Assembly (NCBI GenBank): GCA_014529385.2
Contig: CM043966.1
Span: 101,992,087-102,056,086 of the forward strand
Direction: 5' to 3'
DNA: 64,000 nucleotides
Origin: Adiantum capillus-veneris
Taxonomy: Eukaryota; Streptophyta; Polypodiopsida; Polypodiales; Pteridaceae
Under the pieces are notes generated by a model, which saw only the letters and a program-made list of their open reading frames with translations, was not told the DNA's origin and ran no database searches. Positions 43,257 to 57,369 of this stretch are shown here, piece after piece. Both the position numbers and the translations under genes were made by a program. How positions within the stretch are numbered: position 1 is the first letter of the stretch; each line of letters starts with the position of its first letter.

Positions 43257-43684
43257 TTGAATGGGTGTTGTCTACTTCTAGGTCTGTTTTTTACCCGAGT
43301 GGTTTTACACACTATGTATTCATCTTCGTTATCTCCCAAGTAAGAGGGTAATGTTTTCAAGGCCAATGGTTTAGACATTTGTGAAGCTTCAGATCCGCCA
43401 TCCCCATACAAGGATTGTACATCCATGTCCATATCAGGAGGTAGGTTGTCTAACAAAAATTCCTCTATAGGAGCTGACGTCAGAGTTAGGCTCCCATCAT
43501 TAATCTCTTTAGCTTTTTCCCATAAGTGTCCTTTCCAGTCATCTTCTACGAATGGAATTCCATTTAAGGTATTTTTGTTGTCCAACACTATAAGTTCTGG
43601 CTCTTTTGTTTCGAGGTAGGGTTTTACCACCACTTTGAATGTTTCCTTATTGGTTCCTACCACGAGTTTCGCAGGTTTTACCAT
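43202..43684 (-). pseudogene. gag: gag-protease linker, minus-strand Ty3/gypsy element
   Basis: A 160-codon minus-strand frame with KLVVGTNKETFKVVVKPYLE, LNGIPFVEDDWKGHLWEKAK and a Lys/Arg-rich C-terminus. It lies between the zinc-knuckle frame and the protease. No catalytic motif. Confidence 0.5.
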
Positions 43685-43902
43685 ACTCTCAAGCTTGGGT
43701 TAAACGTTTTTGTTTCTCCAGCATCTCTTGCGTGATTCTTACCAAATTTTGATAAGCTTCAAGCTTAGCTGCTTCGATGTCTGGAGAAGGATAGTTTTTC
43801 AATTTGTTTTCCATGTTTTGGCCTACTTTTCTCGCTTGTAAGCTTCCAAGGCTGCATTAATAGGCTCAAAAATTTTGTCAACCAAAATTGATCCTCCAGA
43901 CT

Positions 43903-44688
43903 TCACTGTGGTTTCTTTGATTTCGATTCCAGCTTCTTTGCTTTCTCCACGATTTCAGCCCTTTGTTTCTCTTTTCTCATCTCATACCTTTTGTTTCTGC
44001 TTGTCTTGGTCTTTTGAGAGGAAAGTTTTGTATTCTCCGAATCATCAGAGGAGTTATGTTTCTTTTTCTTAGCTTGGGCTCTAGTGATTACCTTGATTGG
44101 AACAAATGGTTCGCTCTCAGATGAGCTACTAGGTATCACTTGGACTATGTTCACTACTGTTTTACCCTTGTTTAAAGGATTTTTTGGACAATCTTCATGG
44201 AAGTGTCCTCTTTTTTTACAGCATTGTATGCAATAAGATTCAACTGGCTTGAGGTTCTTGTCAGGCTCTGAGCATTCATTTTTCCAATGATCATCTACAC
44301 CACAATTACGATAGTTTCCAGTTCTTGGCTTGATCATGGATCTTACCATTGGAGGTCTAGCACCTTGATTAGCTACATAGTACATCGATGCAAGCACTGG
44401 TGTATTATAAGTCACAGATTCTTCCATTGGTGGTGGATGTGAACTATACCAATCTCCTTCTACCACTAGTGTAGATGAACTAAGCTGAGCATAGGGTGTA
44501 ACAGGCACTAGTGCTTGTTCATCTATTACTCCCTCTCGATGCATATACTTTACGGGCACTTCATTATGTTCTGGATATGGAGGTTGTTGACCCAACACGG
44601 GTTGAGGTCTTTTCATACCCATCGATGGTCTTTGAGCTGGGGCCATATTAGGCTGATGTCTGTACATGGGTTGCCCTTGTGGTCTCAT
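43903..44688 (-). pseudogene. gag: gag nucleocapsid part with zinc knuckles, minus-strand Ty3/gypsy element
   Basis: A 261-codon frame. The N-terminal half is rich in Pro, Gln and Met (MYRHQPNMAPAQRPSMGMKR). Two zinc-knuckle-like motifs follow: NCGVDDHWKNEC, which lacks the first Cys, and CIQCCKKRGHFHEDC, a near-CCHC. The C-terminus is very basic (ARAQAKKKKHNSS-like, KTKTSRNKRYEMRKEKQRAE). This fits RNA-binding nucleocapsid. Confidence 0.75.
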
Positions 44689-44843
44689 AGGTACATATTG
44701 AACATTCCCATCATAGTTTGGTCAGTAATATCATTCATTGGTATCATGTTGGTCCATTTACCCTCTATTGGAGACCACTTCTGCGGCCTAATTGGTTGTT
44801 CCTGCTGAGGTATCCATTGCCTTGGTCCCCTCATAGGTGCTGT

Positions 44844-45742
44844 TTACATATTATTCATCATGTCATTCATCCTTTTGAGCATGTCTTCTATCTCTGAAAT
44901 CGGTGTTGTAGCAGCTGTTCCCACTTGTGCTGGTTTGGTGGATGCTGTTTTCTTGCTTTGGTTATCCTTAGGGACATCTTCTTCGTTGAAAATATCACAA
45001 TTGTCTCCTAAGTCAATAGCATCTAACACACACTCTTCTAGGGTTGTATGCTTATTGCTATACAATATAGCATGAAGTTCATTGTTTAGCAATCCCTCTA
45101 GAAACAATGATACTAGTCAGTCTTCTGCAGGTATCTCTAGCTTTGGGCATCTTGCAATGTATTGCTTCATTTGAGTTGCACAGTCCCCAACAGACTCACC
45201 TTGTTTCTATTTAAATCTATAGATTTGAGCTACCGTATTGTGTTTGATCCCCGTTTTGGAACAAGTAGCTACAATTCCTTGACCTAATGTATTCAAGTCC
45301 ATGATTGACCTTGGTGGAATGTTTTGGAACCATTTGAATGCTTTTCTTTGTAATGTCATTCCAAAACCCTTGAATTGAGCACTTGCTTAGATCTTGCTAA
45401 GTGGTCATATGGATCCCCAGATCCACTTTATTTTTTGACCCATTTTTGAGCATCAGTTGGTCTGACACGTCTAGCTGGTTCAACTCTCGGTCTCCTGGAA
45501 GCTGGTCCCATTTTGAGTCCTTCAAATCACTCTATTGGAAATAGTGACTCATGTAGCCTTGGACTAGCTTTAGTGTCACCCAATTTTCTTTGTGATGAGG
45601 TGGTTTTTGGTTTCTTAACATTACTCTCAGAAGATCTCTCATGGTGTTCATCTCTTGCAGTAGTTTCTGGTCCTTGGCCCAATATCCAATCCCTTATGGA
45701 GTATCCTTGGTATTTGGTTTGTTCCACCTCCTCAGGAGTCAT
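44844..45742 (-). pseudogene. gag: gag capsid part, minus-strand Ty3/gypsy element
   Basis: Starts at about 45742 with MTPEEVEQTKYQGYSIRDWI. Further on, in broken frames, are SGSGDPYDHLA (about 45415), YKEKHSNGSKTFHQG and MFLEGLLNNELHAILYSNKH (45107) with TLEECVLDAIDLGDNCDIF. These are the landmarks of the retrotransposon gag capsid domain. Several stops and frame slips between 45500 and 45110. Confidence 0.65.
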
Positions 45743-46889
45743 ATAAATAAGTTATTGTTATAACAATCCCTAAACAAGTAGGTTGGTAGATCTTCTAAAC
45801 CCTTATCATAAGTACAAGTAATGATCTGGTGCAGGGTCGACAATATCCGACCCTCTCCCACCTACTACTTTGGATGAGGGGAAGACACATGAGAGAGAGA
45901 TCGATGTTTCAAGTCCCACGGTCAGCAATCTTAGCACGTATGATTGCCATGAAGATGATGATGATGAGATGGAGGAATTCAAAGATGATGAAGCCAACAC
46001 ATCCACAAATGAAAATTCTATTTGTCTCTTTATCAATTTGGGAGCCATGGACTTAGAATTAGATGGCACTTCTTGTAGAGATCATTGAGAGGATGATTGA
46101 TAAACCTTTTGTATACTTTAAGTTATGAATTTTTTTGTTGTGTTGTCCATTCATCTCTCTCTCTCTCTCTCTCTCTCTCCCTCCTCTTTCTCTCTCTAAT
46201 TTTGTGAAGCATGATAAATTATGTTAATCAAATGCTTTGCACTTTTTTAGGAAAAATAGATAAATGTACACAAATTTGCATATTTTGGCTCCAAATCATT
46301 GCATGATAATGCTACAAACAATAATGACAGTTATAACCCCTTTCTCTCCCTTGCATCCACCTTCACACATTGCATTTCGTTGTTATTATGAAGTGTTATG
46401 GATGCAAGTGGAGCTAGAGTTTTGTGTTGTATGTAGTGTGAGAGTACTTTAAAGAAGAGCTCCTTTATTGTGCTCCTTGATCAACATGTTTTTTCATGAC
46501 AAGACAGCTCTTTGGAACCAATATGTAAAGCCTTCCAAAATAAACGAAGAATGCATGGATGTAGTAGCAAGCGTGAAATGTGTGCATTGTTCTTCAAAAG
46601 CATGCGGTACTAGAAGCGGTAATAAAGGCTGAAATAAAATTGATAAAATTTAAACACCAAAAATTTGGCTTCCCATCCCCCTCTCTCTTCTTTTGGACAA
46701 CCCATTTGCAAGAGAATGAGAAATATTATTGCAAAAATGTAGGCCACTTGCACATTGTTGCAAGATAGAGCTTGAAGAAATTAACATAGGTGCTAACAGC
46801 TAGTAAAGTGTGGGCACACTTCACTCATGATGAAATTTGAAAAATGTGGTCTCCAAAGGGGCACCAAGAAAAATGCACCAGGATTACCT
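45743..46889. other. intervening sequence without a recognised gene
   Basis: An acidic plus-strand open frame ending at 46088 (MEEFKDDEANTSTNENSICL) is of unknown meaning. (TC)n at 46157-46180. Otherwise nothing seen; it may include the LTR of the element to the left, but no repeat partner was found. Confidence 0.35.
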
Positions 46890-48218
46890 TCAAGGCGAGG
46901 AATCTTTGTTATATGAAGGGCTTTCTTGTTCATCACAAGGCATACCATCTTCAATCTTGGAGGGTGTATTGATGGATATTTTTCTTTGCCTGGGCTGTCT
47001 AGATATGAATGCATTCCAGATGGCTGCGAGGAAAGAAACCCTCAGCATACCCATAAGAAAACATTCCAACAAAACTCTCTCATCAAAACCATAGGGATCA
47101 CAATCCTTCATCTTGAAATTTTGAAAACGCTTAACATACTCATCAATTGGTTCACTCTCCCCTTGGAAGAATTCTAACAGGGTCCCAAAGACTAAACAAG
47201 AAGGCAAAATAGGAGAGAATCTGGCAAGAAAAGCGCTACCCAATCAATCCCAAGTTTGGATCAAATGTGGAGAATGACACATCATACTAAGGTACCATTG
47301 CATAGCTACCCCAGTGAGAAAAGCAGGAAAGAACCTCATAAGATCTTTAGGCGTGTCATAACCCTCAAACCAACAAGCTTGAACAAATTGCAGTAAATGG
47401 GAGTCAGCTGTCACAACCCCAATGCCATCAAAGGGTGTCAACCTCACAATTCATTGGTCAATAGGTCGCTCCCTAGCTTTGGGAATAGGTGGTGGGCTAA
47501 AAGCATCATAACCATTAGTAACCACGGGATCTGCAACTAGAGAAGCATGCTGCTCTCTCAAAAAAACATTTTCAGTATGAACCACATCGTCATCAGAAAC
47601 ATCAAGAGAGCTAACACTAGAACCATCACAAATATCTTCAATAAGGACAACATTGTCAAAATGTGTGGCTGCAATCACATGCTTATCCCCTGCGACAAAC
47701 CCGACCCCTTCTAAAGGCTGCATCTCGTCATCGATATGCTCAGAACAATGTGTAAACCCCACTCCATACAACACCTCCTCAACAAGGGTGGGAGGGTGGG
47801 AAAAAACAAGAGGTAAATAACCATTCTTCTCCATAAGAAAAGATTCAATAAAAGTGGCATCATCCACTACATTGGCCAAAAAGCCATCCCATACGCATTG
47901 GTCAAGAGTCGCACTCTCTCTCAATGCTTTGCTCCAAGCAATATCCTCAAGGGAAATGCCCTCGTCTTCATCTACTTCATCGCTCAAATGGGCTAAAAAC
48001 TCATCCCAAATTTTATAAAAGCCTAAAGGCTCACCAACATCATCATCAATATTCAAGGTCTGGGTAGCAACAGACGTAAAAATAACCCTTTTTTTGGAAT
48101 CCCCCCGCCTAGATATGAATGCATCCCAAATGGCTGTGAGGAAAGAAACAAGCCTAAAAATCAAATACAAGCAAAAAGGAAAAACTAGCTCCATCTCTAA
48201 GAATTGCAGGTACTTCAC
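46890..48218 (-). pseudogene. gag: gag of a further minus-strand LTR retrotransposon
   Basis: One minus-strand frame runs from about 48218 to 46890 with two in-frame TGA codons (47451-47453 and 47244-47246). The N-terminal part is acidic (EFLAHLSDEVDEDEGISLED, SSVSSLDVSDDDVVHTENVF). The C-terminal part has the capsid pattern: RLTPFDGIGV, FFPAFLTGVAMQWYLSM, FFQGESEPIDEYVKRFQNFK, FDERVLLECFLMGM. The end (SFLAAIWNAFISR) repeats a segment found near the N-terminus (SFLTAIWDAFISR). No pol follows, so the element is truncated at the left. Confidence 0.7.
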
Positions 48219-48241
48219 TCAAGCGAGAACGCTAGAAGCTG

Positions 48242-48260
48242 GGTCCCACCGGGCGTGCCA
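48242..48260 (-). other. candidate primer-binding site, minus strand
   Basis: TGGCACGCCCGGTGGGACC on the minus strand, one base after CCAGCA. It resembles primer sites I know from plant Ty3/gypsy elements. It lies just upstream of the gag remnant, as required. Confidence 0.6.
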
Positions 48261-48667
48261 CTGCTGGATATTTTTCTATGCCTGGGCCATGGAGCAGGAC
48301 CAGACAAGAGAAACCAAGCAAAGACAAAAAAGACAAACCCCCAACCCAAGCCCACCAACAAGGAACTATGGTTGGAGATGTGCTGCTAAAATCTGCTACC
48401 AAGGAATATGCAATGCAGTCTCGGTGCCAGATTGTATTAATGATTATCCACGAACATGATCACTTAACAATTCAGCAAAAAGGAAGAGAGAGAATGTTGT
48501 CTTTAGTTTGAAAGAGAGAGACGAAAATCGAGATGAGAACGAGATATTGTGAAATTATTGAGCAATTTGAATAGTGAAAATATTGTTTTTACAACAAGCT
48601 TTACAAAACTTTTCTTTGGCTTCAAAACCTTTCGTCGATGCAGCTTCGTAGGCTTCCACTTTGCTTG

Positions 48668-48764
48668 AAGGTATCAGGGCTTACACCCTATAGGGCAGCG
48701 AAGGTATTTGGCTTACACCCTATAGGGTAGCGAAGGTATTTAGCTTACACCCTATAGGGCAGCG
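48668..48764. repeat. minisatellite, three copies of a 32-bp unit
   Basis: AAGGTATTTGGCTTACACCC with CTATAGGGCAGCG, three copies, the first with slight changes. Confidence 0.93.
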
Positions 48765-48773
48765 CGATGACTC

Positions 48774-48884
<111 letters not shown>

Positions 48885-50300
48885 CAGCCTCATGGAAAAT
48901 TTTCTCTCTCTCATGTGCTATCTACGACAAAAGAGGATTACACTCTCTCGTTCTCTTCATCTCTTCTTGAATCTCTCTTTTAACTAGAGAGAAAATCTCT
49001 TTCTCTCCCTCCTCATTCAATCATGGCCTCTTGTCATGCCATCATGCAAAGAGACTCTCGCTCTCTCCTCCTTCCCTCTCTCTCTCTCTCTCGTTTATGG
49101 CAGGGCCGAGTTCTTCTCTCTCTCGACTCCCCTCTTCTCGATTTTTTTTATATGGGAGCACCTCCTAGATAAGCTTAATGAGCTTTCTTTTTTCTATTTC
49201 ACTCCTTTTCGACTCCCTGCAATGAAACCAGGACGCCTTCATCTCGTTTCCTCTCATGATTGCGGCTATGGCCCGCATACCTCTCGTTTGTCAACAGGGG
49301 CAGATCCCTCTCTCTGTATGCCGATGGCCTCGCTCGGATTCTCTCCTTCCTTTGCAAATGGCCCTTGGCCTCTCTCTCCTTCTCGCTCTTGGCAGTCTGC
49401 ATCTATAGATGCACCCGACCTGGCTCGTCATGAGGACTGTCTCGCCCTTTGCATGGCTTGCAAACTGTAGCTCGCCTCTCCCTAGCATGGATTCCCCCTC
49501 GCGACTCTCCGGGGACAATCTTTCTCTCTCTAACTCTAACCCCCTGCAACAAGCGTCCCTCTCATGCTCGTCATGGTAGCGGCCCTCATGGCTTGCCCTC
49601 TTGCCATGGAGTGAGCCCCCCTCTCTTTTCCTCAGTAGCGCCAACCAAAATGGTTCTCCTCCCTCTTGCCCTCTAACCCTCTGCAACAACAGGCGGTGCC
49701 TCCTCGATAGATTGACACACCCGCCACCCTCTCAATGGTTTGTTAAAAAAAACGTATTAAAACACCTCACTTAATCAAAGCCCCTCCAAGCTCGGGTTCA
49801 CACCTCCTCCGTGGCATGCTATAGGGTGAGCATCTCCTCAGCCTGTTCTCGGCATCCTACTGGCTTGCAACGAGAGAAACTCTCCCTCTCCTCACGGATG
49901 CACACACACATACGGGAATCCCTCAGCCTATTGCGACCCCCATTCGGCCGTCCTGGTCTTCTTGTTCTTGGCAGCCTTGACATGGTTCAAAAACAGCGCA
50001 TATGGCTACCTCATCATGCTCGGTTCCCTTCCTTTGGACAGCTTCAGCATGCTCCCCGCAACACATTAAACAAACATATCAAAGCACATTTTTTTTAATT
50101 TGACAAAGGCTTCTCGGAACTCCCTTTGACAAACACACACACACTCGCATAGTACGATGAAATCACAGATGATATGCAAAAACAATAAGCGGCCATTGGT
50201 GGCCATCCTTGCCCAGCTTCCTTTGTACACCTCTACCAGTGACCGATCTCAATCTTTAGTCGTCAAGGGCGTGGACTTCATTGTAGCATTTCCAAGCATA

Positions 50301-50941
50301 TCATACCCTGTCAAAACAACTCCTTAAAGCACACCAAGTGAGATCATTGCCGTGAAAATTATGATAAAACAACCTTTCAAGCTCACTTCAACACTCAAAT
50401 CTCATGCAAATGCTCTGTTTCTCTGTCAAAATCCCCATGCCCTTATCCAAAAAAAAATGCAACATGTATGTAGAAGACGAGGGGCTCCACTTCTAAAATA
50501 GGCCTGACAATGTTTTTCAAATAATGGGATGAATTGGCTGCCTCAGCTTGTAGAGCTAATCCACAACATGATGGATGGATGCCATGGTGGTCGCTCTTGT
50601 TGGCATATGCAAGGTCCGAGAAAGTAGTGCTCATGCCTCAAATGAAGATTTCTTCCATGTTTGGATTCTCATCTTTGAAGGTGCTTGCTTTACATGGAGG
50701 CACATGCATGACTCCAGGATGCAGCTTCCTCTTCGTACGTTCATGTTTATCCACATAGCCATTGTTTCATGTTTTAATATCAATCTTTTTTCATTTTTCA
50801 TAAATTTTTAATATTATTTTTTAAATTTATTCACAAGAAAAAAACTAGGGAAACACCAAAATTTGAATGTTTAAGCGCTAAAGTGGGGTTTGATAATAAG
50901 TGCGGTAATTATAGCAATAGCAATCACGATAATACACGCGG
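50301..50941. other. intervening sequence without a recognised gene
   Basis: No coding region or repeat recognised between the LTR-like stretch and the next element. Confidence 0.35.
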
Positions 50942-52752
<1,811 letters not shown>

Positions 52753-53518
52753 TGTATTTTTTTGGTATCTTTCTTAGCACGGGAGTGGAGCTGCACGACA
52801 TCCATCCCCTTTGAACCTGCACAGCCTCTGTTTGTGCCAACTACACCTCAATCTGCATCTGCTATATGTACCTTAAGCTCTTTGCCATCATCAGACTCAC
52901 GTAACTAATAAACATATGAAAAAAATATATAAGGCTTATACCCTATCATCAATGTTCTAACGTAATTAGGTAGCTTCCCATAAAAAATCTTTGAACCATA
53001 TCCGTCGTATGTCCAAAGCATTCAATTGTGGAAACATGTTTAGGGAACCCCGCCAGACTCAAGTTCTCCAGTTAATGATGCACACGGCTTGACCATTAAG
53101 ATCGCTTTAGGGAACCCTATCAAGCTCAAGTATGCCTTACTCTGTCTGCACATGGAATGGCCTTCAAGTCCTTTACCTTATGTTTTGATAGCAGAGCTAA
53201 CTCAAAAGATGTGAAGATACTTCATCAATTATCCAAAGAAGTCAACTGGAAGCTTTCCATGTAAGCTTATCAATCGCATAACCAAAACTGTTCTGACTTA
53301 GCATAGATCTAGGAAAAAAAACCTTGTACCATGAAATCTGCTACAATAGAGAACTGGTACTCTTGAAATCTGCAAACTGGCACTTTAGTAGCCCCCGGGA
53401 TCAAATGCGAAACCAATCATTTTCCCCACTATGAGCATTCCTTTAAAAAAATTGCACCATCCTCCAAGATCATAGGGATAATACAATAATTTCCAATTTG
53501 TAGAGCACAAACATAAAT

Positions 53519-53953
53519 TTACCCACAAATCTTCATGAAAACCACTGGATCATATGCCATATAAGTCAATTTCCCCAGACCATGCATATATCTGTCACCT
53601 ACCAAGTCAAAAGCTAGCTCAAAATCCCCTACATCATAGGGTAACGTCAGATCCCATGTAGCATCAAGTAGCACTAGATACTGCCATATCCCCTGTGCAA
53701 ATGGCTCATCCAATTGTCGATCATCAATCACATGTAAAAGCATTGGCAGTGCACCTTCACTCTCACTAGTACTGGAATCCCAATCATGCATATCTGGATA
53801 CATCAATTCTCTAGCAAAACTATCTTCATTAGGCTCGCAAGATGCATCAGAAAAAAATTCTCTATCTTGTAGAGGCTCAAAATCAAGTAAAGCATCATCC
53901 AGCAACTGCATAAGTTCATCAGCAACTGCATCTAAACAAACTTTCTCTTGCAT
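53519..53953 (-). pseudogene. acidic unrecognised frame inside the 1.8-kb-LTR element
   Basis: 144 codons, strongly acidic: DAVADELMQLLDDALLDFEP, DMHDWDSSTSESEG, then WQYLVLLDATWDLTLPYDVG. In style it resembles the acidic N-terminal part of the gag at 46890-48218. No motif allows a functional call. Confidence 0.35.
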
Positions 53954-55585
53954 GATTCTAGATTGATTTGCATCCTTAGCATCTATGTTTGAGAACCTTC
54001 CAAAGCTTCGTCCAATAAGCAGGTAAGGTCTAGGTCCACCACTTCAGAAGGTTCCTCCATCTTGCACATCTCAGGCTGCTATAAAGTAAGATTTCCACAT
54101 ATGACATGCATACTAAATACATATGTTGTAAACTTCTTTGCATTTCTTTAACCCTCATCCAAATATCTTTGCACTTCTATAGCACAAAGTGTAGCATACT
54201 CGTTGAAAATTTCATCTACTCCCCTGTCTGTATCATCGGCACAATGAAATCAATCATATTCAACACCAAGAGATTGCACTTCACTGTGCACCCCCTTTGA
54301 ATCAACCTCATCAAAGTCATGATCATTTTGCCTTAGTGTGAGCCCTGTGTCACAAATTCTTGACAGAGAAGAGGTTTGCTCTCCTTCTAAATCATCAGCA
54401 GATTCAGGATCAGTTTGCCACATCGGTAGCTCTAGATCACAGAAATTTGTCAAAGAAGGAGTCTACACCCCCTCTGATTCATAATCATCACATTCAAGTT
54501 CAGTTTCCCACTTTGGTAGCTCGGCATCACAACAATTTGTCAATGAAGGAGTCTACACCCCTTCTAAATCAACATTTTGCAGATCTTCAATCACATACTC
54601 TTGCTTAACCAAGTCCTCAAAATCTGGTACATTCAAATTCAGAAAATTTGGTATTACCCAAATCCATGATTATGCTGCTCTTAACAGCATCCCTGCTTTG
54701 ACCTATAGCATCTATATCATTAATCAACTCTTTGGCAAAATTTGTACTAGTTCAATCAATCAAATATATGGTAGAATCTGTATCAGTATCATCAATCACC
54801 TCTATGGTAGAATCTGTACTAGAAAGGTTTTGCTCTTATTCTGAGTAAGTAGAAAAAGTATCAGTTGTAATCAAATCTTCTTGCATGTCTACTTGAATAT
54901 GGTTGCACTCATTCACCTGCACAATTTCTTTTCATTATGTGTAACTTGAGGCTGTGATGCCTCACCCTCAAAGACTTTACTTCATGCACAACATCTGCAA
55001 AACCCAACTTTGCATACACAGCTTTAACTATGTCTTCATCATTAGCCTGTAAGAAGGTAGCATCTTGTACAATACACTCATCAATCACACTTTTAACCTT
55101 TATCGTACTTGTCCTCGAGTATCTGCATAGTTTGGTAGATTTAGACTTTGTTCTTGATAGTTTTCATAATGCTCATAACCCACTTGTACAATAGCTTCTT
55201 TCAAATATTCCTAGTTGTCGTTGCATGCTTTAGTAACCTCTTGAATCTGTTCCTTCAAATCTGAACTCACTAACTGCTCAAAGATCTGACCATTAACTCT
55301 TTTGGTATCCCTCTTACCTTGGTTTCCAGCTCATAACACTCTAGGTAACCTTCAGGATCATATCCATCAAAGAGTCGTATCTTGTCGTATACTGCATCCA
55401 AAGCTTCATCCATTTGATTTTTCTTCTTTGCGGTCTCCATTTCAAGCAGAGATCCTTAAACCAATTGAAGCATCTTTGAAAATATGGAATTGTAGACTTA
55501 TCATCAAAACCGTTTGCACTTAACTCTGCAATCATCTTCATCATCTACTCTAAATTCTCCATTTTTACCTTCCACGCCGGCTCGT

Positions 55586-55603
55586 TTCGCGTCGGGTTCC
55601 CCA
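55586..55603 (-). other. possible primer-binding site, minus strand
   Basis: TGGGGAACCCGACGCGAA on the minus strand, four bases beyond the LTR edge (...CCCCCGACA). It starts with TGG; the tRNA is not identified. Confidence 0.4.
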
Positions 55604-55607
55604 AAGA

Positions 55608-56477
55608 TGTCGGGGGATATGTGTTTGAAACGTACGCTGGGTAGGCACGGGTAGGCACTGTGCCTCTAGCTTTGAGAGGTGTGAGAGAGAACAAGAAAAA
55701 TAGATGCATATGGCTTTGAAAATCACCATAGTACTCAATTAATCAAATCAATCTCTGAATACAATGTACTCGATAGCCGAGATGGGGGCTATGAATAGCA
55801 TTGACACTTGGATCATCTTGTAAGTAGGAGTTTGAGCTCTCTTTATAGATTAACCGGTCCATTAACGGCACCGGCCTCAATAAAATGCTTAATTAAGCTT
55901 CATACTGATGACGTTGATGATAATTCTCTCTTTTCATTCTATTTGCTTCAACTGCACTTGGAATCTACAAGTTTCAATTCTATGCACTGCTTGAATATTC
56001 ATGCTCCTTCTTTATGTGCTTTACTCTATCTTAATGGCCACTTATGATTTTTTTTGTCTCCTCTAATACACTTGCTCTGATTGCCTTTGGTGCTCTGCTC
56101 TAGTCTTCTTCTTTCCTCATACCTTGCCGGACTTCACCTTCATCGGAGCTCTCCCTTCCTTCTACTTATTCAAGATTCCCCCTTTCAAGAGCCTTGAATT
56201 TTCCCCCTTATTCCCCCTTTCAAGAGCCTTGAATTTTCCTTCTCAAGATCGAGTTTGAGAGAACCGTCCTTGCTTGTTTTGCTAGCCAAGGATGAGAGAG
56301 AGAGAGAGAGAGATTACCCTTGCTTTGACTTCTTCTTTCTCTAGCTTGGCTTTGACTCCTTCTTCTTGCCCCTTCTCTAGCTTGGAGAGAGGTAGGCTTT
56401 TTGTGCAAGCCTGATAGAGAGAGAGAGCACGCCATCTCTCCAAGCTTCGAGAGAGAGAGAGCACACCTCGTCTCCCC

Positions 56478-56562
<85 letters not shown>

Positions 56563-57367
56563 ACTTTGTTCCCTAAGCTTCGAGAGAGAGAGAAAGAACA
56601 CTTGGTTCCTAAAGCACAGAGAGAGAGAGAGAGAGAAATTCGTTCCCAAACTTGTTCCAACTCTCCTCGCATGCTATATTCTCCTACTCATGCAAAAGAA
56701 AAATCTATTAATAGCACCCTCCCTCTGTTAGCAATGACGGCACCGTGGTTGCTAGAGAGGCATAAGAAAACCCCCTTGCTGACATGGCAGCCCGAACTCT
56801 GTTCTGCTTCAAATGCATCGTGAGTGGCACCAGATCCCATTGCCCGTGCCTTCTGAGCATTTTTCGCTTCGTGGCCCAAGCCATCCGAGGCGTGAGCCGG
56901 CTTGCACGAGCACTTCTTCCCTCTCATGCACTGTCATTTGCTACTTTGCCTACCATGGGTTTCCCCCTTCAAACACAATGTCTATTTTTAATTAAAATGG
57001 GTGGGAGGCCAACCTATCTCTTGGGCGGCGTTTAGATTGTGGCTTATCCTTATGAGGGCACCACATTTGACATACATATCGGCCAAGGCAATGCCTTGCA
57101 TAACACCATTTTACAACATCCCTTGACTAGTAATATCACCATGAATTCTGATGCCACCTTGTGTATCGAATGCCACCACAACCTTTGAGATGCAAGTATA
57201 AGTGATTACATTTGGTGAAAGACCTTCCCTCGCATTGGTTAAAATGGTCGGCGCTTCTAAGCTGCAGTCCTTTTTAGCATATTTGACATACATTCAGCAT
57301 TAAACTTGGCCATTTACCAGGCACTAAACACTGACCACTAATCAAGTAAGCTTCAAATAAGCTTGAC
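55608..57367 (-). repeat. LTR copy 2 (about 1.76 kb) of the non-autonomous element
   Basis: Begins TGTCGGGGGATATGTG like copy 1 and matches it to CTTGAC at 57367, where copy 1 continues with A. GA tract at 56481-56561. At 57370 a different LTR starts, so the last bases may have been lost. Confidence 0.8.
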
Positions 57368-57369
57368 GT

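Larger units (their letters stand above)
40330..45742 (-). mobile_element. Ty3/gypsy retrotransposon fragment: gag, protease, RT
   Basis: Minus-strand order gag (45742 to 43903), protease (43256 to 42706), linker (42201 to 41560) and RT (41370 to 40330). The RT differs from the other families in the window (DGFLGYNQ instead of DGYSGYFQ or KTGYHQ). No LTR could be assigned. The 3' half of pol is missing. Confidence 0.75.
52753..55607 (-). other. interior of the 1.8-kb-LTR element
   Basis: Minus-strand coding-like pieces: 55341-55544 (MMKMIAELSANGFDDKSTIP, FQRCFNWFKDLCLKWRPQRR), 54250-54453 and 53519-53953. They are separated by stops. The first begins shortly after the putative primer site, where gag is expected, but has no clear gag motif. 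Confidence 0.4.

Noticed and set aside
45806-46088. Overlapping acidic plus-strand and Ser-rich minus-strand frames
   Set aside because: They are complementary readings of a GATGAT-rich stretch; neither shows a domain, so no gene is called.
49036-49689. Frames of about 130-144 codons on both strands in CT-rich DNA
   Set aside because: Both strands are equally open because of CT/GA bias, no domain is recognisable, and the stretch lies in a probable LTR.
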